Assembly: GCA_003993805.1 (NCBI GenBank)
Contig: RSEF01000020.1
Span: 10,257,599-10,321,598, forward strand
Reading direction: 5' to 3'
Source of the DNA: Himantopus leucocephalus
Lineage: Eukaryota > Chordata > Aves > Charadriiformes > Recurvirostridae
DNA length: 64,000 nucleotides
Notes under the pieces: generated by a model
The model's input: only the letters and a program-made list of their open reading frames with translations
The model's database searches: none
Told to the model about the DNA's origin: nothing
In this document: positions 15,401 through 27,010 of the stretch, piece by piece
Numbering within the stretch: the first letter of the stretch is position 1
How the letters are laid out: each line of letters begins with the position of its first letter
Position numbers and translations under genes: made by a program

Positions 15401-18400
15401 TTCCAAGATAATAAACAAGAGATTTTGGTTTTAAAGAAACCTTGGTCTTCCAGCCCTTAAAATGCCAGGATGGGAGAACTCCAATTGACAAAGATGAGGG
15501 ACTGGTACACTGCAGGAATCCACAAGACAAGAGGACTTTTGGCTACGTCCATTCCTCCTCACTGGAGCTCAAATGCTAAAGAAATCCTGCATAATCTTTC
15601 TCCACTATCAGCAACAACTGTAATGGCAACAGCTCAACATCAAAAAAACGAGGGAGATTTTCAGAGACGAATGCTAGCAATGCTGTATACAAAGGACAAT
15701 GATATTTTACAAACCTACATGATTCTGCAGTGGTGAATATCACTTGTTTTTTTATCAAACAGGACACAGGCAGCAGGAAGCAAATATCTTCTAGATTTAT
15801 ACCAATCCATGTGTCACATTTATAAAGTGATCTTTTCCATGGCCCTTGGCAGAAAGGCCAATGCTGCATTGGATTTCTGTCTCCAAGGCTTGAAATCATT
15901 TACCCTTGACAGCTGCTACCCCCCTCCTCTGACCCAAGACCTTTCTTGTACAGAAGAATGTTTGTTTATTTGCTGCTGCTGCTGCACAGCTACAAAGAGG
16001 GAGAGAGTGGGAGAAGCTGCATCGCTGGGGGTGCTCATGAGAAAAATAGTTACAAAACTGGTTAGAATACAGAAACTATTTCCTAAAAACGTATTTTAGA
16101 AGGTGATTTGGGTATTCCCAGCCTAAAACAGAGATTAGGCTCGAAAGCCTTCCCTTCTCCCTCCCTCACCCCCGCCCTTTAAACCTTCAGAAGATATCTT
16201 TGAGAAGCCCCGTTTGAAATTAATGAATACCCCCAGGGCAGGAAAGTAAAACCATAACCTTAAGCTGTATAAGGCATGTGAAAATCACATTAGTCTCATC
16301 ATCTACATGGTAAGATGATGAAATCACAGAGAAGTGATTTAGTGTTTGCTTATTTCCCACTGCCTCCCCTTTCCCACAGGCACTAGTGATTTACTTCCTC
16401 TTCTTCCTCTTCTCCATCCCTCTCAATTATCTGAAGAAGTTTCTTCTTCTCATCATCAGTTTCTTCCAGTGCAACAGACTCCTCTTCCCTGTGACGACTG
16501 TGCTCTCGTGCACTAGCTTGTTTCCGACGGGCTTTGATTTCTTCTTCCTCTTCATCACGGGGTCTTTTCGTCCCCCTGTTAGGCTAAAGTCAGAGAAATA
16601 AGGTGAATGAATACAAGTCTCTTGTGACCCTTGCAAACCAGAATACCAATATTACAAGACATACCGAGGAAATTCTTACAAGTTGTTTAAAACATTTGCT
16701 TATGCAACGCTTAACAACTCTGAAAACTGGAAAGGAAATTAATTTAGTGAAGTGGAACATCACACGAGTAGATGAATGGCTCTGCCAAGAGCTATGTCAA
16801 CATCCTACCTTGTTTGATCTATGAACACGATTCACGGGAAAATATCTTCATAGGCAGCAACGACTAGTATTTCAAAGACAAGACGTGGCCAAACTGAACT
16901 GCTCAATGGCTGTACAGCTGACCATCTCAAGGATCTGGAATCAGCTAAGTCAGCTGAGACAACCTCATGTTTTACAGACAGAAGACCAATATGCTCAAGC
17001 AGACAGCAGGGAAAGATAATTTTTTACCCAGCTAGTATATGAGATTATATTGAATTCTTGTGTGTATCCTAATTTAACTTGACTTCCCCCATCCTTCTGT
17101 CTAAAGTCTGCTGACACTTGAACGCAGCATCAGAGCCTAACGTAGAGTAAGCAGGACAGGAGTATTGGTGCTTGCTGCAATCCTGCAGGGGCTTGGCAGC
17201 AGATTAAGTGGTGCCCATACATTTACGGTTTGCTTGGAACAACCTATTATTTTATTCCACAATTTCTATTTAACTGTCAAAATTAAAGGTAATTTGCTAG
17301 GGACAAGAAAAAGTCCATTAACCCTAGGTCCCATGTTTTAATTTAGGCAAAAAGGGATGAAAGCATTTGCAGCAGAAGGAAAAACTCTCTCCATCAAAAA
17401 CTACAAGGATATTATATTTGGTCTCTCACATTTTTCTGAAGGACAACTGAGCTGGAACAGGAGTACTCCATGCTCTCTAGCTACAGGAAAACAAAGCTTA
17501 ATTCTTTACTATTTAAGAGGAGCCTGGGTGCTAAGAACAATGAGAACAATAAGAAAAATATTTTTACTTTCGATAAGCTGCCCAAGTTGCCTGGTAGATG
17601 ATTCCGTAACACCATTAGGTCTAACATTTGTCCAGCCTATTTCATAAAACATGATCTGGCAGGAAGGCCCCGCTCTTCTGCTTTTGTGGGACCCTTTGTC
17701 TAAAATCATAAAAAGTCCACGTCATGCTTTCATGAACACAAGGCCTTTTAACTGAGATTTGGGTTCTTCTTGGTTTTGATTCAAAGAAAGAAAGAAAGAT
17801 GCAGAGGGAACAGGTGAGAGTGTCATTCTCCTGTCAGGTCCAGCACAACTGCGTGTGTCAAGGTGGGAATTTCCAGCTCCCCAGCAGACTGGGAACTTTT
17901 GGGCCCCAGAGGGCAGTAAATCTTTCAGGCTCATAAGGCAAGCCGGCCGTGATTCAATTACGATGCGGATGCTGCAGACTAGCTATGACTGCTTCTCTGC
18001 ACAACCCAGACAGCATTTAGGTATTTATTTATTTCAATATAAATGAAAAGCTAGCAGTGAAAGCTCTGCTCTCAAGAAAACTCTGCTTTCAGGAGAGACG
18101 TTTAAAAAAGAGAAGGAAAAAAAAAAGACCTCCCTGAAAAGCACTTGAAGTGTTATTTATAATGAGAGGCAAACTGGACAGCAGACTGACCAAGATCACG
18201 TTGCGTTTTCAGGGTTACCACGTTGTCACCACTTTGAGGAAGATGCAGAATCAAGTTTCCCAGACAACATATTAGCACAAATCAGAGCTCTAGATGCTTG
18301 CTCCCAGCTAAACCTATTCAAACTCGGTTATCTATCTCCTTTCTCCCTATATCTTCTCTGCTGCTTCCATTACCGATGGTACATTTCTGACTTAAAACTC

Positions 18401-21400
18401 TTCATAGTGCTCCCATGCACTTTTAAAGCAGTTACTCAGCTCATAATTCAATAGCGGTGAAGCAGAAGCATACCTGGAGATTCTTTGAAATTAAAAATAT
18501 ATTTGCTTGGAGGGTTTTGTGGTGGGTTTTGTGTTTGCTTTTTTTTGGGGCGGTGGTTGTGTTTTTAAGATGGATTCCTATTACTTACCTTCTAGGTATA
18601 TTAAAATATAATTTCACATAGAACCATTTGGAAACAAATGCGTCATTGTCAACAACCAGTAATTCAAACCCTCCCCAAGCAATCAGCAACCCAATAATGA
18701 AAAGAAAAAAGGTGGTCTCCTAAATGACACCATCTAAGGAAAACACTTTGGTAAATACATATTCCTTACTCATTGGCTTTAATGTCACACAGGTCTCTGT
18801 CCTTCCTATGTCCTTTCACTCACTCCTCAATAATACCCAATTCATCCTAAACCACCTTTGACAGATTAATGTTACAAACACAGACAGAGAAATTAGTGGT
18901 ATAAGAAGTCGGGAAATTTACAGCAAAAAGCCCTACAAGATTTGCCTTGGATGTTCCTAATTTAGGGAGTCAGAATCTCATGCCTCGCTCTCATTTCTAA
19001 ACATTAAAAAAAGAACAAAAACCTCAATGAGACTGCAGCTGTAATGAGGGACCAAGGGAGCTGGTGGTTTGTCAGATGCAAAGTAATGTACCATGGGAAG
19101 AGACTGTATCACCAGAACAAAATCTAAATTAAAACTCCATCATGAAACCAACCCCATTTTCTCTGAGTACACAATCCTTAGTATCAGAATTTACACCCTG
19201 TTTCAATCTCAATTATTTTATCCTTTTTTGTATTTATGCATTGTTGGGGGGAAGGAATCTTCTGTAACACATAACAGAAATCATTATGATAAATTATGGA
19301 AGTGCCCAGCGTGCAATTATTAATGCTGCCAACATACTGGCAATAGACAGTAATTGAATTCCCGGGCAAACGCTATTAAGCAGGCATTAAGGTTTTTCCT
19401 TGTTATTGATGTTATGCAAAACCTTACTAAGACTATTGCAGTTTTCCAACCGGCGCTATTAAAACTAAGAAATCAAGACATAAGTGAAACACCTGGGTTT
19501 CTGCCCATTTCACAAGAGATGCGCAGTCATAAGCAACTGATTTAAGGCAAGCATTAGCTTCTGTTCATTGATTTTCATCTTTGGTTTGCATTTGTATTTT
19601 CTACAGGACTGTTACCAACCAACAAGAATTAAGCACGTACATTGTTGCACTGAGAGTGGTGCAGTTTGCTAAGCAAACAGATATATTGTGTCTAAACACA
19701 TTTATTTAACTAATTTCATAGCTTCACACACATCTACGCAAGTTTTGCTTTCTGGTAGAAAAGGGAAAGTTAATCATTTGATAAATAAAATGTGGGGGTT
19801 TTTACGCAGTTGTGCTAAGGTGCATTTGGCAAGAAGATAGAATTCATTAGAAAAAGCACAAGAAAAGCATTTTTAAATTGTTTTGTTAGTTAAGCTTAAT
19901 TTTGTTCCTGTTGAATGCAGTGCATTCACAGTAATTTACTCAAAAGTCATTTTCATTTAAATCTAACACTGATATCACCATACAAAAAACAACGCATCGC
20001 ATACAAAGGGTTTTAAAAAAAGCTGATATTTATAAAATACAATAAAGTAAACAGAAGCTGGTGATTGACAAAGAGAGAATTATCTTTCTGTTTCTCTTCT
20101 AGCCTTCAGATGTACTTGCTTTGGATGTTAACAGCATATTTTAAGCTGTTACAGCCTGGGTCCAAAGCTTGGGGTGGCAGATCTCCTCTAGAAATACACA
20201 CGGGACACGGGTCCTCGTTCCTGCAGGGACACATAACGCAGAACCTGCCCCTTGGTCCGGGTAGCAGAAACAAGAGCTCCCACCTCGTGTGCAGGGAAGG
20301 TGAGAGACACAACATCCTAAATCAAAGACCAATGATCTGCCCAGGGCCCCTGCCTGGTCTCCCTCAAAGCAGCGATTGCACATCAATATCAAGATTAAGT
20401 ATCCCACAGAATCTGAAAACATATCGTTTAGGCCCCTGATTGCTTCCAGCCTTCTCCAAACATCAGGAAGGTTTAGAAAAGTCTCAGTAATGGAGTTCCA
20501 CATTACTAAGACATCTGCTTTGTAAGTAACCTTGTTACTGTGAAGCTCAGAAATTATTTGTTAATGAAATCTGAAATAAATCTTCGTAAGTGATGCAGCT
20601 TCTTTTGTGACCACATCTCAGCCGGCTGCAGCCTGCTCAGAAGAGCCACTGCAGAAAGCTACACATTAGCTGTCAATTTAGGACTCATGAAAGCCAGCCC
20701 CAAATCTCCAGAGGTATTTTCACTAACTTCTTAATTTTGTTTCCAACATTTGTGATAAACCTATTGATACTATCAATCTCACTTTTCATTGTTTTTCTTC
20801 CTGAAGCATGACACTTCCAGACAGTACAGGATCTGAGCGTTAAATACTGGAAGAACCGGTACCAGGAAAATCCGGAAACCTCAGGAAGTCCAGAGAGCTC
20901 CAAAATCACACAAACTGAGGCAAATGAAAATGAGAGATGCACGCTGTACCTACATGGGTACAGACTATTACTTTCAGAGAGAATTAATCCCTTTCTTCTT
21001 CACCCTTCCACTCTGTGGGGCACGCAAGTCCTCAAGGCAGCTTGCCACTGTGGAAAGCAAGTAGAGGAGGAAAAGATATAAAAGCAAAATCTGAAGTTTC
21101 ATCTCCCCATCAAAGATAACATATAATAAGACACTATATATATATATATATATATATAAAAAAAATACATATAGTGACCAAGAGATGCATGTTTGCACGG
21201 AAGGTACAAAGACTGGTTATCCCATACCTGTTCCTGCAGTTGCTTACTTTACTTCATTCTGAACCAATGCAAAAATAGATGAGGAGAGAGATGACAGCCA
21301 GTAGAAGCTTTAAAAGGACCAAATCATTTGCAAAGATACATCAAGAACAAGCTCACAGTCTTCAGCAGAGACAGCAATCTGTTTATGTTCATGTAACATC

Positions 21401-24400
21401 AGATCGAGAGCCCGAGGCTACCCCCTCAGCACCCAGGCTAACAGCAGACCTCGAAGCCCAGTCCTGTGGCTAAGGCCGCTCCTACGGCCATCCCCGCACA
21501 TCTCCCTTCCCATCTTCTCCCATCTCTACAGAGGTGGCTGCATCCATCAGCACCCCTCAAAAAACAAGCAGGAAATTTGCCCTCTGCAACTGTATCCAGA
21601 AAAACAACTATTAAACCTAACAATTTTGAACCTGCTGCTGCCCACCTGAGACCTCTGCAAGTGCAGTAGAAGCCGGTCGCACCGTCCCAGCTTCAGCTCT
21701 GCCACAGCTGGGACAGGAGTGAATGAAACGCAGCCTGAGGTACCAGACTTGCTCAGGAGGCTCCAAACTCCTGAAAAAGTTCTTCACAGAAAGGGTTGTT
21801 AAGCACTGGAACAGGCTGCCCAGGGAAGTGGTAGAGTTGCCATCCCTGGAGGTATTTAAAAGATGGGTAGACACAGTGCTTAGGGACATGCTTTAGTGGT
21901 GTTTTTGGCAGTGTTGGATTGATGGTTGGACTTGATGATCTTAAAGGTTCCTTCCAACCTAGATAATTCTAAGATTCTATGATCCTATAACGCCCCTGAG
22001 GAGGAACACAGCCATCAGACCCATGTGGGGAGACGCGCAGGGCTGGGATCCACCTTTACAGACTTTTACACACACTCTGGTTTGGTGGCCAGAGGTTACA
22101 CACTGAAAAGCAAACTAAAGATTCACTTGCAAGCCCGTTAGCATCACAACACAAGTTCCGTAGCATGGAGCCCGTACTGCCCAGAAGCAGAGCCGAGCCC
22201 AGCAGGCCAGCGGCTGAGCTGGTGACAGCTCCTCATTTTAACCCACAGGCAGGACAAGAGCTAAAAGGTTAATAAGGCCATAAGTCATCAACAACGTGCT
22301 TGGCTGAGCTGCCTCTGCCATCAGATGCATCCATTACATTGCAAATTTACAGTAAATTATCTATACCAGCAGTAGGTATAGATAATTGTGCCTCCACTGA
22401 CACGCTGAGATTCATCCCACTACAAACCGCACTCAACCCATTCAAACAACAGGGAAACCACCCAGCTCGGCAAAGTCAGATCTTATCCCATTATTTACCG
22501 CTTCTTTTGTTATTTGATTTTACTAATATTCCATTAAAAAATTAGCAATTTGTAATGATCACTCACAGTGGTGAAATCTGCATTTAATGAGAATTAAAAT
22601 AATCTCCCTCATTCCCTCCCAAGACGATTGAAAGAGATCTCTGAAAAGAGCTGGAGTTGGCTTTGTCCCCTTAATTACCCTCTGTAATCAGAGACCAGGC
22701 ACAGAGGATCTGGGCACAGTCTTTCTGGGCAGAACAGCAGCAATATTTAATCATCAGTTTAGACCATCTGCAACTGTTTTGCAGCAACACATAAAGTTTA
22801 TGGATTCCTGAGCTTTGTATAAACTGCCAGGTGCTATTTAATTGTATTTTTTGTTGCAAGTGGTTCCTTTTCCCACTCTGACAGACACTTGGTTCTGAAT
22901 TGGTGGCACAGTGCCTGAAATCTTCCATGCCAAGTTTGGCACTGAGGGAGAACATCATCTTGATCAAGCAAGGGCACAGATTAGGCATTTAGAGGAGACA
23001 AAATCAAAACAATGTAAGAGAAAAGCAATTATTTTGAGTTGTGCTGAGGGAAGCTGAGAAAACCGACTCATTTGCAGCAAGAGATTAAAATCAGACGGCA
23101 GAGGTGCACACCACCCATCATCCAGCCCACTCGTCTGACAGCCGGTGCCACCCCTGCACCAAGGATGGATGAGGAGATGTTGAGCCAGCCCGCTCCTCAG
23201 CCCAACGCAGGAAAGCTCCCAGACCTGCGCTCCAGTTAACCTGACACCACCAGAGAGAAAACTGGAGCAGGTCAAGAGCTGTTGTACGAGCCACCGAGCC
23301 ATCCTCCTCTCAGAAGCAGCAGCCTGTCAGCTGGGTACAGCAGGCAGCCTGGAGCAACGTTCACTTCATTTATCTGCCACACACATGTCAGCATCCTCTC
23401 TGTGGCACAGGCACAACAGAAGTCTGATTATTCTGAATTTTACACATTCAGTGAACAAGAATGTACATTTCTAAAAATGATACAGGAGGGCACCTGCTTC
23501 CCCTGTCTCACAGAGCCGTGGCAGACGCCTGACCCGTGCAGAATGGGAGGCAGTGAAACCTGTTGTTTCCAACTTTTCTTTCTATCTTCCAGCCAGAAGT
23601 GCCCTCACAGAAGGGAATCTCATTTTTTCAGAATCACCACTTCTGCTCCTCCACCCCTTTCACCTGTATTCGCCATTATACCTAACTGTGGAGGTCTGAA
23701 TTCAGTGACACTGAAATCCAACATTCACTCTGAAGTGTTACCTCATCTACTGACACAGGAACCATCTGTATGGGCGAGAGACCAGAAGAGCACAGACCCA
23801 GGAGAACACCTTCAGAAACAATTTCAATTGTTGGCTGAAAGCTGCAGAACGTTTTGTCCTGCAGCTCAGAATAATTTCACCAGCAAGAGAAGAAATTAAA
23901 ATTATAATACCCAGCAGCTAAGCAGCATTTCTTTACTTCTAGCCTCATTGCAGTGTAGAAAGCTTATCCAACAGAAAGCCGTGCAGAAATCAAAAGAATC
24001 AAAGCAAAGCGGACGTGCATGTTCCTCCACAGCAGAAGGGAATCCTGCGGACTTCATGTTTTCAGAGCAAGAGAAAAACCAACAAGCAAAACCCCAAACT
24101 AGAGCCTGGTTAAAAAATTACAACAAACAGAAGTTCAACACAGGTTTACCTTTCTGCACCTTAGGTGTAAACTGCATCACAGAACAAGTAAAGGACAGTA
24201 TCACTAACCATAACTGAGGCAGAGAAGACCAGAGAATTAAAGGAACATGAGAAATGATCATTCTAATTTGATAGAGAAAATACATTGCAGAAAGTGGTAG
24301 GTAGACGAATACAAAAGTAGAGCAGATCTCGGAACAGCAGGACTACGTGGTCAGCACCGCACAAACGGATGAAGTAGGAAGGATGTTAAGAGAAAGAGCA

Positions 24401-25612
24401 ATACACAGAGGAGAACATCCTGGATCTGAATTAAGTTGGAATCTAGTGAAGTTCTCAAAGAAAGACTATTCTTACAGTCATACTCCAGAATATTTTGATA
24501 CCACTGGGAAAAGAAGATGGGAAATTTCTCAAACCCAAAGGTAATTTTCCCTCTTTCGCTGTATATCTCAAAATAACACATTCTGTAAGTACAGACATGT
24601 CCTGAATAGTAGGATGCTCTTCTCACCTCTGAACATGTGCAGTGCCTCCACAGACTAATGCATACCGGGACAGCACGTCAGAAGGAATTCCTTACAGAAT
24701 CCTGTGTTCTAAATTAAGATGTAGATCTAGTCACATAACTCCCCTACTCAGTTACTTAGAAGGTAGATAATGCCTTAAAGTGCTTTTCTTACCTATCGAT
24801 TCAGGAGAGAAAGGCCGCTGCTGCAGTTTGTCCAAGAATTAAAGTACAAGCCAACACTATCATGTGCACAAATCACAGCAAAGTATCAAAACATTATTGC
24901 AAATCAGCGTTCTCATTCCCTGATCCACAGGGGAACGCGCTAAATCCACTCTTATCTCAAGAAATATGAAATTTACCACACCTGCTTATAAATTTGACCT
25001 CCAAACAACAAATAAGGAACAACCACATGCTGAGAGAAGAGAAGCACTCATGAGATAAAAGGAAGCTTTTTTAAGAAGAAAAACTTTGTCAAAAAACTTC
25101 GATAAAAATCAAATTCAATGGGTTTTGTAAGAAAACAGGTAGAAAAAAAGAACAAGAAGCCATGAAACAAGCACATGCTTTACTTCAGGAACAGGCACAC
25201 GCCAAAGACATCCAACTGTGCCCATCTGTGGAAGAAACGGCACCAGCAGAGCCACGTTCCCAAAGAGCCCCCGCTAACGGGGTCCCATCGAGGCACCGCT
25301 TCTCCAAAGGGGGGTGGGCGAGGTGGGGAGGCCCCCAAAAGTTAGCGACACCGTAACCGGGTCCCCTGAGAAAGCGCACCGAGAGCGGCTGGGCAAGCTC
25401 TGCCTAGCGGCCCGCCCCAGGCCCGCGGCCGCACCGGAGCTGGAGCGGGGCCGGGCCGGGAGCGGGACCGCCCCAGGCCCCGGGGGACCAGCCGGGTCCC
25501 GCCGCCCTGACAGGCCCCACCACCGCCGGCCCCGCTCAGCGCCAACCCCCAGCGCCCCGGCAGCCGCCGCGGGGCCGCTCACCTGGTAGCTGAGGAGCTC
25601 CCCGACATCCAT
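498..25612 (-). CDS. CTNNBL1: CTNNBL1 (beta-catenin-like protein 1), 5' part: coding exons 1-10
   Basis: CTNNBL1 is a nuclear armadillo/HEAT-like protein of the PRP19-CDC5L spliceosome complex that binds nuclear localisation signals and AID (family knowledge). Coding exons, in transcript order: 25583-25612, 16395-16583, 13869-13975, 12325-12464, 8117-8214, 6025-6118, 5035-5126, 1738-1810, 1405-1463, 498-646. They join in frame to residues 1-343 plus two bases. The start [10 protein letters not shown] matches the known N-terminus. Exon 2 carries a basic KRPRD stretch (about residues 16-20) and acidic runs; exons 3-10 encode the repeat solenoid, with [20 protein letters not shown] and [13 protein letters not shown] recognisable. 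All introns are GT-AG except intron 4 (AT-AC). The 3' exons lie to the left of position 1, so the gene is cut by the window edge, not broken. Introns over 300 bases (647-1404, 1811-5034, 5127-6024, 6119-8116, 12465-13868, 13976-16394) showed no other gene. Confidence 0.97.
8215..12324 (-). other. CTNNBL1: CTNNBL1 intron 4, U12-type AT-AC intron
   Basis: Read on the minus strand, exon 4 ends ...AACACAG at 12325 and the intron opens with ATATCCTT (12324-12317), the consensus U12 AT-AC donor. Near the other end is TCCTTAAC (8231-8224), the consensus U12 branch site, followed about ten bases later by the terminal AC (8216-8215). Exon 5 then starts ATGTTTCC. Joining there gives the conserved peptide [12 protein letters not shown]. 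No GT-AG pair nearby keeps that frame: a downstream GT at the ATGTAA and the AG in CCTAG would break it. The intron also holds an old CR1 fragment at about 9.47-10.06 kb. No other gene was seen in it. Confidence 0.93.
9470..10060 (+). mobile_element. CR1 LINE fragment, old and diverged
   Basis: A translated stretch near 9485-9570 reads ...[10 protein letters not shown] followed by [11 protein letters not shown], matching the C-terminal part of the CR1 reverse transcriptase. Further on, GACTGAGGGAATGGGGTTTG resembles the CR1 3' untranslated segment. The frame is repeatedly broken, so the copy is dead. It lies antisense to CTNNBL1 in intron 4. Both edges are uncertain because of divergence. Confidence 0.75.
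13683..13722. repeat. Two-copy tandem repeat of about 18 bp
   Basis: AGTTAGTTTCTAACACT occurs twice in direct succession, separated by about one base, in CTNNBL1 intron 2. Each unit is itself partly palindromic (GTTAG...CTAAC). Confidence 0.8.
21135..21158. repeat. (TA)n dinucleotide microsatellite
   Basis: An uninterrupted TA run of about a dozen units is followed by an A-run, within CTNNBL1 intron 1. Confidence 0.9.
21735..21990 (+). mobile_element. CR1 LINE 3' end
   Basis: The sequence shows the characteristic CR1 3' segment: GCACTGGAACAGGCTGCCC, then a TTGGACTTGATGATCTTAAAGG block and CCTTCCAACCTAG, ending in octamer-like repeats (ATTCTAAG, ATTCTATG) at about 21967-21985. It is a 5'-truncated copy, as most CR1 insertions are, antisense to CTNNBL1 in intron 1. 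The 5' edge is approximate. Confidence 0.93.
22355..22387. repeat. Perfect 13-bp inverted repeat, 7-nt loop
   Basis: AATTATCTATACC is followed by seven bases and then its exact reverse complement GGTATAGATAATT. It sits in an AT-rich stretch (about 22250-22680) of CTNNBL1 intron 1 that resembles a conserved non-coding element. Confidence 0.85.
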
Positions 25613-26320
25613 GGCACCGACCGGGCCCCGCCACCGAGAAACTGTCGCCAACAACCGGGGCCGCGCGACACCGTGCCGTAAGGCAGGGAGCGCAGAAGAG
25701 CCGGGAGGGCGCCACTCTGCCGGAAAGCGAGGCGGGAGGGGTGCTGCCGGAAAGCGAGAGGCGGGAGGCGCCACACTGTCGCAAAGCAGTCCCAGGACGG
25801 GCGGAGGACAGAGGGCCGGGCAGCCCCGGTGCGGCGTGGGCGGGAGTCCCGTCCCTCGGGCCGTGCCGACCCCGGAGGCCACACCACTGCCCCTCGGCTG
25901 GGGCAGCGGCTCAGGGGTCCCGGGGGTGGACCCTGCTCTACCCCTGGCCTAGCCACCACCTGCCCCGAGGCTGCCCGCGGGCTGGGCCTGCTGCAGCGGC
26001 CTGGTCAGGGGAGCCGCTGGGCCAGAGCTAAACGTGACTGACTGGCCCCGAGGGAGAGCGGCCAAGTGTGCTGCCTCCTGCAGAACAGGGGGAGGGCAAG
26101 TCCCCTCCCAGGGGACAGGGGCCTCTCGAGCCCTCAGAGGCCCGAGCGGCTATCCCACGGTGTGGCTGTGCCCTGGTGCCCGGTGCCGTGGGTGAAGCGG
26201 GGACCTTGGGTCCTGTCTGCAGCTGTGTCACCGGAGCTGGGTCGGGCTGGGGCTGCTGTCACCCGAGGCTCGGGAGCGTGGCACCCCAGCAAAGCCCCCC
26301 GGGAGCCAACCCTCTCCTCT
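25260..26320 (-). promoter_or_regulatory. CTNNBL1: CTNNBL1 CpG-island promoter and 5' UTR
   Basis: The sequence abruptly becomes GC- and CpG-rich around exon 1. Just upstream of the ATG (25612-25610, minus strand) there is no TATA box. Two near-identical motifs reading TGCCGGAAAGCGAG on the plus strand lie at about 25718 and 25744. Each holds an ETS-type CCGGAA core, typical of TATA-less housekeeping promoters. The transcription start is probably within 25650-25800; its exact position cannot be read from the sequence. Confidence 0.75.
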
Positions 26321-26559
26321 GCAAAGCGGAGGCACCAAAAATCAGTGGTTTCTTTTGACGCGTTCTCTGTAACCTTCTGTGAATCCTTCCCAGGGCTGAG
26401 GCAGGCTTGGAAGTGCAGAAGGCTGTTGCCAACATTTATTGACAACACACTTCTATTTATATACAGCATCATTAACCGCTGTCACCTTGAAAAGAGGCCA
26501 ATAACTGAGCACTGAATGCAGCAGGAGGCGACGTGCCGATCCCTCTGTTTGCTGAGGTC

Positions 26560-27010
26560 GTGACAAATAGTTCTGTAATTCAACAAGATGCAGAACCACA
26601 GACAGATAGAGGCATTTTTCAATTTAACAAATATGAATAATTAGAAGAGAGTCAACTTGGCCAAAATCTTGCTGAATTTATTTCAACTATGCTTTAAAGA
26701 AAAGCTTTGAGCTAAAATAATTTTTCATAACATAATGGTCGTAGCTATTATGCAGTTATCTCAGTAGGAGTCCGGTTTGAGAACATTCACAAAATTAAAA
26801 ATATATATAATGTTTTCAAAGAAGTCCCTCACATCCCTTGTTGTTTCAATAAAGTATAGGAGACATCAGTCATGACAAAATTAACTCAACAAATCTGCAT
26901 GTTAAGGATGAGATAAATAGAAGATAATTATTGGATCATCTGGCTTTCCTTTATTGAGTGTTCAGATAATTCACCAGCTGTGAAACCAGAACATTCGCAG
27001 TTACTCGAGG
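26560..27010. promoter_or_regulatory. AT-rich island, candidate conserved non-coding element
   Basis: A 450-bp AT-rich block directly beyond the CpG island contains several ATTA/TAAT cores (for example AATAATTAGAAG and AGCTAAAATAATTTTTC) and no open frame. The call rests only on composition and motif content. Confidence 0.35.

Larger units (their letters stand above)
16584..25582 (-). other. CTNNBL1: CTNNBL1 intron 1, 9 kb
   Basis: The acceptor is TTTAG before CCTAAC (exon 2) and the donor is GTGAGC after exon 1. The intron contains a (TA)n tract near 21135-21158, a CR1 3' end at 21.73-21.99 kb and a 13-bp perfect inverted repeat at 22355-22387 inside an AT-rich block. A plus-strand open frame of 205 codons (23282-23899) has no recognisable domain and is treated as chance. 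Confidence 0.85.

Noticed and set aside
23282..23899. 205-codon plus-strand open frame in CTNNBL1 intron 1
   Set aside because: No signal peptide, domain or promoter was recognised and the composition is not like coding sequence; treated as chance.
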